The notes beneath the pieces are model-generated. The model was not told where the DNA came from. It saw only the letters and a list, made by a program, of their open reading frames with translations, and did not search any database. The translations under genes were made by a program, and so were the position numbers. A stretch of DNA of 33,688 nucleotides from a virus, in the IMG/VR virus record IMGVR_UViG_3300021139_000066, positions 1 through 33,688 of that record; one strand, written 5' to 3'. Below, piece by piece: positions 28,062 through 33,688 of the stretch (positions within the stretch are counted from its first letter, which is position 1; each line of letters opens with the position of its first letter).

Positions 28062-28346
28062 ATGTTTAGCCCCAAAAGTTTTAAATGTCCGATGTCCGAA
28101 AATGGCAAGGACAAGTTTGAAAGATTATATCATCTTCTTATAAAAGAGGGGTTTAATCGTATTGATCCCGATACGGATCTATACGAAGGTAGTAATGGAT
28201 TTTATCTCCAGGTTGGTTCTTCTGGCGGGGGAGATGGGTGGGTAGTTAATTTGTGGAACCCCGGAGCTAAACATCGAATTTATTGGGATTATTATCAATT
28301 AGTAAAAAGACTCGAGGAACTTCCGGTTTTTGAAAGAATTAAGTAA
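28062..28346 (+). CDS. small protein, tandem paralogue 3 of 3
   Basis: A 94-residue paralogue: FERLYHLLIKEGFNRIDPDT, GGDGWVVNLWNPGAKHRIYW, and the end QLVKRLEELPVFERIK. It is the most diverged in its N-terminal half. ATG 28062 is chosen because it reproduces the TAATATG junction of the previous pair; an earlier TTG (28044) would overlap the neighbour. Confidence 0.65.
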   Translation: MFSPKSFKCPMSENGKDKFERLYHLLIKEGFNRIDPDTDLYEGSNGFYLQVGSSGGGDGWVVNLWNPGAKHRIYWDYYQLVKRLEELPVFERIK

Positions 28347-28384
28347 TTGCCATTTGAATATATAAGGAAAAGGATATTAATCAA

Positions 28385-29371
28385 ATGGAAAGGATCAAAT
28401 ACTTTAGCGAATACCTTAATGAGGGCGACGATTTTGAAAATAAGTTAATGGAGGCTTTGTATATAGCATTACCATTAGAAGATAAGGAATACTTATCATT
28501 AAGTGATTTAACAGAGTACCAAATAAATGAGAGCTTTTTAGACTCCATTCAATCTAGGGGTAAAAAAGTTTTAGATAGGATTATTAGTATATCTAAGAAT
28601 ATTACTGATTTCTTATCCAAAATTAAAAGTCAACTTAGTACTCATTTGGTAAATTATTTTAGTGCAGCAAGGACTCATTTGAAGGAAAAGGTATTTAAAA
28701 ACCCAAAGTTAGAAAAGATAATAAAGGAAAAAATTAGTGCGGATAGAGTAGCTTTTTTAAATGATTTGAGAACTTGTAAAAATGTTTTCAATTTTTATAC
28801 TGATGACTTTTTTGCACCATTTATTAGTAAAATTATACATTCATTACGTAACCATTTCTTGAGTAAGAAAGTTACAGAATCTTTGATTAATGAAAAATTG
28901 AATGTTGATGTTGTTGATAAAGTTGTATTAACTATTACTGAAAAACCACCATTTCTTTGGTTAACTGATATTCATGAGTTGTCAACTAAGGGAACAGGTA
29001 AATTAATACAAGGCCTTTCCTATGTAACTAATAAACTAGGGGGTCCAGAATTTGTATTACCTGTTATCGCCTCGATCGTTGGATTATATCTTGAGCATGG
29101 TGTAGAAGGTATAATCACAATGGGAATTGCTAAGGTTATCGAATTCTTTACAATCCCTTTTGTTGCTATTGTAATAGAATTTATAGGTCATATAGCATTG
29201 TTATTAACAATATATGAACTTTGTGTAGAACTATCAACTTCTATAGATAAGTTTGAAGAAAGATATAAACACCATCACAATCATACTGAACCAGTAAAAC
29301 AAACAGTCAATGTCGACCAAGCAGGACCAGAAACGGTGGAAAAAGATATTCAATCAGGATTGCCTCAATAG
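28385..29371 (+). CDS. membrane-active internal protein with capsid-targeting N-terminus
   Basis: A 328-residue protein. Residues 1-13 (MERIKYFSEYLNE) resemble the T4 capsid-targeting peptide and end at a predicted protease site LNE|G. A helical middle (IISISKNITDFLSKIKSQLS) precedes a long hydrophobic region at about residues 220-285 (FVLPVIASIVGLYLEHGVEG, MGIAKVIEFFTIPFVAIVIE, FIGHIALLLTIYELCVEL), probably two or three membrane helices. The tail has HHHNHTEP. If packaged, it might be released with the DNA and enter the host membrane; this is inferred. GAATATATAAGG lies 18 nt before the start codon. Confidence 0.55.
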   Translation: MERIKYFSEYLNEGDDFENKLMEALYIALPLEDKEYLSLSDLTEYQINESFLDSIQSRGKKVLDRIISISKNITDFLSKIKSQLSTHLVNYFSAARTHLKEKVFKNPKLEKIIKEKISADRVAFLNDLRTCKNVFNFYTDDFFAPFISKIIHSLRNHFLSKKVTESLINEKLNVDVVDKVVLTITEKPPFLWLTDIHELSTKGTGKLIQGLSYVTNKLGGPEFVLPVIASIVGLYLEHGVEGIITMGIAKVIEFFTIPFVAIVIEFIGHIALLLTIYELCVELSTSIDKFEERYKHHHNHTEPVKQTVNVDQAGPETVEKDIQSGLPQ

Positions 29372-29624
29372 GGATGGCAATAAGTGTGTTTTCTGTCACG
29401 TTACAGAGAGTTTAGACGTACATCATATTACAGATAGGCATGAGATGCCAAATGGCGGTTTTGCACCTTCTAATGGCATTACCGTGTGTTCTGAGCATCA
29501 CTGGAACGCAGAGCAATTCCATATAACGGGAATATCACTTCCTGGATTTAGTCCAGAAGAACTTTATACAAAAATCGGGTCTTCTTATGAGAAGGCCTAT
29601 TTCGATTCAGAAAATTTACAATAA
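29310..29624 (+). CDS. HNH endonuclease
   Basis: A 104-residue HNH nuclease. GNKCVFCHVTESLDVHHITD contains the first zinc Cys pair (CVFC) and the catalytic HH. FAPSNGITVCSEHHWNAEQF supplies the Asn and the second zinc pair (C..HH). The short basic N-terminus (KQDQKRWKKIFNQDC) probably contacts DNA. It overlaps the preceding gene by 62 nt and the next by 1 nt (ATAATGG), so it is a compact freestanding endonuclease gene, possibly for homing. Confidence 0.8.
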   Translation: MSTKQDQKRWKKIFNQDCLNRDGNKCVFCHVTESLDVHHITDRHEMPNGGFAPSNGITVCSEHHWNAEQFHITGISLPGFSPEELYTKIGSSYEKAYFDSENLQ

Positions 29625-30685
29625 TGGCAATAAAAGATCCTTACGAAACGTTCCCTGTATACAAGGAACTAAGAGAAAGTTTGAACACAACCAAAGATGG
29701 TCGAGACCTCATGGCAATCCTCTATAAAAGAAAATTACCGGAAGGCTATCTTTTAAAAAGCACAGATAGGTTTTATATAGACCTCGGGAGTAAAACGTAT
29801 TTAAGAAAATTACCAGATGGGCGATGGTATTATACTGCATTGAGTGATGGGCGACCTTTTTCCCAAATGTATTATAATACAATGGAAGAAATGCTAAAGG
29901 ATGTTTGGATTAAAGGGGTTGTTAAAAGAGCTCCACATGATGTAAAACAAGCAGATTTTAGAAAATGGCTACAAGATCCGAATTGTCCCGCTCGTGGGAA
30001 GGAATTGAAAATACAGGATATAACAATAATGTATCTAGAATCCCTTGGGGAAGGTTACTATATTAAAAATGCGGACTCTATATTTGACGATCCAAAATGG
30101 AAAGAAATTTTTAATTTTATTGGAACAGAGAAAAAGATTAGTAATGATGGATTATTTAGACCAACATTAAGTCTAGGCCTTTTATTACCATGGGATGAGA
30201 AAGCACCAAATTTTGGTTTTTGGGAAAAACTACTATTACCTTATTTTGGTAATGATAAAACTCAATTAAGATTTGGAATGATTAGACAAAATATCCACAT
30301 TATTGTTAAATCCTCCCCAAAAATGGGTAAATTAACATGGGAACCTAGCAATGGATCCTATGAAATCTTAGTTGGTGCAAAAACCAAAGAAGAGATGGAG
30401 AAGAAGGTCATTGAAACCATTGTTAAAATTATAAAAGGATCTCAATTCATACTAGAACGGAATTATGAGGATAATCTAATTGCAAAATTAATGGTATCTT
30501 TATTTAGTGGAGCAGAGGAACCAACTAATCATTGGGCAAAGGGAATGGCAGATTTTGTTTTGGAAAATCCAACAATGCTCGAAAAGATTCCATCTAATTA
30601 TAGAAAGATAGTTATGCAAGAAGCAGGCATCTCTGAAGACCTGGCAGGCACTATAGAATATGCCAATTATATTGGGCTCCTATAG
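29624..30685 (+). CDS. hypothetical protein
   Basis: A 353-residue soluble protein, not recognised. It begins MAIKDPYETFPVYKELRESL, has beta-rich middle parts (LRKLPDGRWYYTALSDGRPF and FGMIRQNIHIIVKSSPKMGK) and a helical end (DLAGTIEYANYIGLL). It has no membrane segment or known catalytic motif. It lies between the HNH gene and a capsid-targeted gene, so a virion part is possible but unproven. Confidence 0.6.
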   Translation: MAIKDPYETFPVYKELRESLNTTKDGRDLMAILYKRKLPEGYLLKSTDRFYIDLGSKTYLRKLPDGRWYYTALSDGRPFSQMYYNTMEEMLKDVWIKGVVKRAPHDVKQADFRKWLQDPNCPARGKELKIQDITIMYLESLGEGYYIKNADSIFDDPKWKEIFNFIGTEKKISNDGLFRPTLSLGLLLPWDEKAPNFGFWEKLLLPYFGNDKTQLRFGMIRQNIHIIVKSSPKMGKLTWEPSNGSYEILVGAKTKEEMEKKVIETIVKIIKGSQFILERNYEDNLIAKLMVSLFSGAEEPTNHWAKGMADFVLENPTMLEKIPSNYRKIVMQEAGISEDLAGTIEYANYIGLL

Positions 30686-30699
30686 GGATATATAAACTA

Positions 30700-31215
30700 A
30701 TGAAACCTCTTAAAAATTTCGGTCGTTTTATAGTTGAAAATACACTATTTGATCCAGGTACTTTTGAAACTATGCTAAAGGATGCAATAAGACAAAAACC
30801 GGGTGATCCATTATATGTTGAAAAACAACTAGCATTGGGAACTGTTTCTCACATGAAAATGATTGCCAAGAAATTGGGGCTACATGTAATAGTTATTAGT
30901 GCAGAAACAATCACCGACAAAGGGAAGAGCTTTGCCAAATTTCTCCAAGAAGAACCTATAGAGAAAACCTTGGTCATTTTTAATGATATGGAAAGTGCTC
31001 CTGAAGAAACTATATCTTTTATAGAAAATTCCATCGGTGCAAGAAAGGTATTGGATACGCCAATATCGGATCTATATTATTTTGCAGAGGTTCATTTAAT
31101 TGATAAAGGAATTGCTAATTATAAAAATGACCAAACCTCTGTTGTTTATGACAATCCTGAATCCTCTACCATTATCAAACCTAGAAGTGGAAATGGGGGT
31201 GGAGTTATTAGTTAA
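30700..31215 (+). CDS. putative internal head protein with capsid-targeting N-terminus
   Basis: A 171-residue protein. Residues 1-13 (MKPLKNFGRFIVE) resemble the T4 capsid-targeting peptide and end at a predicted protease site IVE|N. The rest has an alpha/beta pattern (LGLHVIVISAETITDKGKSF, then TLVIFNDMESAPEETISFIE) that recalls part of an AAA+ core without a P-loop. The Gly-rich tail is RSGNGGGVIS. GATATATAA lies 3 nt before the ATG. Its stop codon lies in an AT-rich hairpin loop. Confidence 0.55.
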   Translation: MKPLKNFGRFIVENTLFDPGTFETMLKDAIRQKPGDPLYVEKQLALGTVSHMKMIAKKLGLHVIVISAETITDKGKSFAKFLQEEPIEKTLVIFNDMESAPEETISFIENSIGARKVLDTPISDLYYFAEVHLIDKGIANYKNDQTSVVYDNPESSTIIKPRSGNGGGVIS

Positions 31216-31235
31216 TAATAACTTTATATTTTCTT
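31203..31235 (+). terminator. weak terminator-like hairpin overlapping a stop codon
   Basis: AGTTATTA (31203-31210) and TAATAACT (31216-31223) form a perfect 8-bp AT-rich stem. The TAA stop codon (31213-31215) lies in the 5-nt loop, and TTATATTTTCTTT follows. Stability is low because the stem is AT-rich. Confidence 0.35.
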
Positions 31236-31247
31236 TAACAATTAGTA

Positions 31248-31279
31248 TTTTTTTATTCTGAAACTTTTATTTATATTTG
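31248..31279 (+). promoter_or_regulatory. promoter, recurrent phage class
   Basis: T7 (31248-31254), a 17-nt spacer with GAAAC, and TATATTTG (31272-31279). Upstream TTCTTTAACAATTAG matches the bases before the copies at 18048 and 11304. It drives the gene at 31306 and, by read-through, the vWA gene. Confidence 0.75.
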
Positions 31280-31305
31280 TATTCATAAAAATCAATTAAT
31301 TATTT

Positions 31306-31743
31306 ATGGACACAACAAAGGTTTTAACGCACAAGTTTTCAACTGGCCGTGAATTTACCGGTACATTTGAAGAGTTACAGAAGGTCGCCAAAGCATTGGG
31401 ACTTCCTATAACTGGCCTGGATCTCACTCCACGTGGCTATTACAATTCCAAAACTGACGGGCTGGTAAAAATCCAGGACATGCATTCGCACCACATCCGC
31501 CGGGCGTTGATTAAGCATACAAAAGACTATATGACTAATGTCTATGCCAACAAGGAGACAAACACCGAATTCCTGAAGAAGTATGCCGGCCTACTGGAAG
31601 ACCACGTTGCCCAGGACCTGCTCAATGAGCTGGTTAGTCGCGGCGATTCCATGACATCAACCAAAACCGAAACCCCAGTAGCGGTTGTTCACGCAGCCGT
31701 CGCCCCTAAGAAAGCAGCCAAAAAGGCCACTGCTAAAAAGTAA
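31306..31743 (+). CDS. hypothetical protein with Lys/Ala-rich tail
   Basis: A 145-residue protein. The first 110 residues look globular and helical (FEELQKVAKALGLPITGLDL, HIRRALIKHTKDYM). The last 30 end in AAVAPKKAAKKATAKK, a histone H1-like Lys/Ala tail that could bind nucleic acid or be a flexible linker. Codon use is richer in GC than in its neighbours, like the 11.5-20.9 kb module. It heads a two-gene operon with the vWA gene, 15 nt downstream. Confidence 0.65.
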   Translation: MDTTKVLTHKFSTGREFTGTFEELQKVAKALGLPITGLDLTPRGYYNSKTDGLVKIQDMHSHHIRRALIKHTKDYMTNVYANKETNTEFLKKYAGLLEDHVAQDLLNELVSRGDSMTSTKTETPVAVVHAAVAPKKAAKKATAKK

Positions 31744-31758
31744 TAGGAGGGTCAGACT

Positions 31759-32877
31759 ATGGAACCAAAAGTAATAATAAATGGACTTGATGTAGTAATC
31801 TCCTTCGATGATACGGGTAGCATGTATTCAGTCCGCATGCAGGTTCGGGCAAAAGCCAAAGAAACCGTAGATAAGTTATCAAAGGACATCCCGGGCATTC
31901 GCTTTGCCATCATTATCATGAACGACTATTGTGATGCACCAGATCATATGAAGATCCTGGACTTTACAACGGACATGAAAAAGGTAAAAACGTTTATTGA
32001 CCAGGATTCACCCCGCGGTGGTGGAGATTTACCCGAGTGCTACGAACTGGCACTTCATTCGGCCAGGAACCTTTCATGGAAAGCTGATAAGAAGGCTTTG
32101 ATAATGATCGGGGACGAGACGCCGCACATGAAAGGATACCAGGTACACTCCCGCAGAGGTGGCGGCCTTCAGACATGTATCCATGATTGGAAGGAAGAAG
32201 CAAAAGCCCTTGGAGAAATGGGTGTTGCCATATATGGCGTCCAGGCACTCGGTAATCGCGGCAGTAATTATTTCTACGATGGCATTTCTAAAATGACAGG
32301 CGGCATTAAATTGGATCTTTCTCAGTTCCAGCATATTGTTACCTATATCAATGCTATTGTTTACTCGCAGGCCGGACAACTGGAGGACTACCAGAAATCA
32401 GATCCATCATTCACCGGTAATTTGGCACTTCGGGCGATGTTCAACAAGCTTCGCGGTTTAACAACCGGCGCTGGAACACTATCAGACGAGAAAATAGAGC
32501 TTCTTTCAAAGTTTCAGGTAATGACGGTAGCGGAGGCAACGGTAATTAAACAATTTGTAGAAGACTCCGGCGCCACTTACAAGAAAGGCAGAGGATTCTA
32601 TCAGTTGATTGAAAGAACCGCAGATGGCAAGGCCAATCGCGAAATTATCCAGGCCAATAAGGAAGTAATATTTGTTGATAAGGTAACCGGTGAAGCAAAC
32701 GCAGATACCAATTGGTGCCGCGAACAACTCGGTGTTCCATTCGGAACTAAAGGCGGTGTATCACCACTGAGCCTGCCGGATATTATGAACAAGTACAAGA
32801 TTTTCGTTCAGTCAAATAGCTACACAAGGGTACTTGATGCAGGGACCTCCTTCTTATTTGAATTAGAAAAGAAATAA
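31759..32877 (+). CDS. vWA (von Willebrand factor A) domain protein
   Basis: A 372-residue protein. The MIDAS metal site is FDDTGSM (Asp17, Thr19, Ser21), with GGGD at 87-90 and ALIMIGDETPH with Asp119. This resembles the vWA type found with alpha-kinases and other bacterial conflict or stress genes. GVAIYGVQALGNRGSNYFYD and ISKMTGGIKLDLSQF complete the domain near residue 195. The C-terminal 170 residues are a separate helical and beta part with no clear family. A Shine-Dalgarno-like GGAGG stands about 11 nt before the ATG, rare here. It should act as a metal-dependent protein binder in the cytoplasm, as no signal peptide is seen. Confidence 0.8.
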   Translation: MEPKVIINGLDVVISFDDTGSMYSVRMQVRAKAKETVDKLSKDIPGIRFAIIIMNDYCDAPDHMKILDFTTDMKKVKTFIDQDSPRGGGDLPECYELALHSARNLSWKADKKALIMIGDETPHMKGYQVHSRRGGGLQTCIHDWKEEAKALGEMGVAIYGVQALGNRGSNYFYDGISKMTGGIKLDLSQFQHIVTYINAIVYSQAGQLEDYQKSDPSFTGNLALRAMFNKLRGLTTGAGTLSDEKIELLSKFQVMTVAEATVIKQFVEDSGATYKKGRGFYQLIERTADGKANREIIQANKEVIFVDKVTGEANADTNWCREQLGVPFGTKGGVSPLSLPDIMNKYKIFVQSNSYTRVLDAGTSFLFELEKK

Positions 32878-32891
32878 AAATCAGAAAGTAT

Positions 32892-32926
32892 AATAAGAAA
32901 ACCAGTTTCTAACTGGTTTTCTTATT
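32892..32926. terminator. bidirectional terminator with 16-bp stem
   Basis: AATAAGAAAACCAGTT (32892-32907) and AACTGGTTTTCTTATT (32911-32926) are perfect reverse complements with a 3-nt loop. It sits between the convergent vWA gene and the minus-strand endonuclease, whose stop codon (32909-32911) lies at the loop. Confidence 0.85.
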
Positions 32927-33688
32927 TTCAATATACCTTTTTCTAGAATCTCTCATTTTTTGTTTACTTTCTTCACTTCTTTTTTGCCCCTTGTTACTAT
33001 TTGCTATTTTATTTTTCCATTCTTCCGATTGTTTTCTTCCCTTTCTTTGTTCACTCCATAATTTTTTAGTTTCTTCTGTATATTTCCTCCCCTTTCCTGC
33101 TTCTGAAATTTTTTTACGTCCTTCTTCTGACATAATTTTCCCAGTATTTGTTTTAGCAAGTTTATCCCTAGTTTTTTTACTAACTGGTCTTCCCTTTAAT
33201 CCTTCTGAAATTTTATTTCTAATTTCTAAAGGAACTGTTTTCCCCTTACAATAACTATTTCCTTTATGAATATCTCCTATAATTTTTTTAGTTTCCTCTG
33301 TATGTTTTTTACCTAAATGTCCTATTCTATTCTTTTCATTATCTTCTTCAGATCTTTTCTTTCCCTTATTTCCAATACTAATTTTATCTTTCGTCTCTTG
33401 AGATCTCTTTCCAGGAGCGCCAATATAAGTACCATTTTTTCTTCTAGTTTCCACTATTTTTTGATAATGCTCTTCAGTTCTAAATTTCATACTTGTTCCG
33501 CCAAAACGATGTTTAGCAATATTATACATCATATTAGAAGATGTTTCCCAATAAAGATTTATCCAATATAGTTCTCTTTCATTTAATGTTTCTAAGTTAT
33601 CTATATTAGATTCTATAATTTCTTTTTTAAAGTTATCTCGGCCATATTTCCTTATAGCATATTTTATTCTAACTCCACTACCTAAATA
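32909..33688 (-). CDS. GIY-YIG homing endonuclease with NUMOD3 repeats (5' end outside the window)
   Basis: The minus-strand frame is open to the right edge, giving at least 259 residues. The first visible residues (YLGSGVRIKYAIRKYGRDNF, then KEIIES and a LNERELYWINLYW segment) are the second half of a GIY-YIG nuclease core. From the region beginning with MKFRTEEHYQ onward, short repeats of about 17-25 residues (SEE.K.KI..GNKGKK, TEETKK..., SEEGRKKISEAGKGRK) match NUMOD3 DNA-binding modules. The ATG codons near 33532 are internal, not the true start. By family, it is a freestanding or intron-linked homing endonuclease. Confidence 0.85.
   Translation of the reverse strand, partial: YLGSGVRIKYAIRKYGRDNFKKEIIESNIDNLETLNERELYWINLYWETSSNMMYNIAKHRFGGTSMKFRTEEHYQKIVETRRKNGTYIGAPGKRSQETKDKISIGNKGKKRSEEDNEKNRIGHLGKKHTEETKKIIGDIHKGNSYCKGKTVPLEIRNKISEGLKGRPVSKKTRDKLAKTNTGKIMSEEGRKKISEAGKGRKYTEETKKLWSEQRKGRKQSEEWKNKIANSNKGQKRSEESKQKMRDSRKRYIENKKTS

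Noticed and set aside
33317-33571. Plus-strand reading frame rich in Phe, Ser and Ile
   Set aside because: It is the complement of the NUMOD3-repeat endonuclease on the minus strand and reflects its Lys/Glu-rich codons.

Overview
The window looks like part of the genome of a large tailed phage (myovirus-like, T4-related in several parts) that infects a Bacteroidota host. Phage signs are a gp17-type terminase ATPase, a thymidylate synthase gene split by a GIY-YIG homing endonuclease, further HNH/GIY-YIG endonucleases, an RNA ligase, a nucleoside 2-deoxyribosyltransferase, a MazG-like hydrolase, and three proteins whose first 12-13 residues resemble the T4 capsid-targeting peptide. Signs of a Bacteroidota host are promoters with a TATATTTG (-7 type) box, the near absence of Shine-Dalgarno sequences, A/T-rich leaders, and an outer-membrane beta-barrel protein of Bacteroidota style. 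Genes are tightly packed with TAATG and ATGA overlaps, and base composition is AT-rich.

Layout: 1-3670 holds small accessory genes (a sigma region-2 fragment, a small P-loop protein, zinc-ribbon proteins, unknowns). 3677-5677 is the split thyA with its inserted endonuclease. 5680-11283 holds a glycosyltransferase-like protein, small membrane proteins, a degenerate His-Me endonuclease, a cupin-like protein, a PLP-dependent aminotransferase and a transglutaminase-like protein. 11503-20899 is a distinct module: coiled-coil proteins, three periplasmic solute-binding domains fused to OmpA-like peptidoglycan-binding domains, an ABC permease plus ATPase, and an outer-membrane protein. 21036-24358 holds nucleotide-metabolism genes and small unknowns. 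24376-31215 mixes capsid-targeted proteins, the terminase ATPase (minus strand), RNA ligase, three tandem paralogues and an HNH endonuclease. 31306-32877 holds a Lys-rich-tailed protein and a vWA protein. 32909 to the right edge is a GIY-YIG/NUMOD3 endonuclease on the minus strand.

The most notable system is the 11.5-20.9 kb envelope module. Cargo of this kind (inner-membrane ABC transporter, peptidoglycan-anchored receptors, outer-membrane barrel) is bacterial in character and unexpected in a lytic-type phage. It shares with the vWA operon, the RNA ligase and the 1137 operon a recurrent promoter: a T-run, a 17-18 nt spacer, then a TATATTTG-like box. This suggests coordinated, probably strong expression. 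Its function is unknown; scavenging of a solute, envelope remodelling or superinfection exclusion are all inferences.

Other structure includes stop codons inside terminator-like hairpins, long perfect inverted repeats inside coding sequence, a probable frameshift in an A-run, and a nearly leaderless RNA ligase mRNA.
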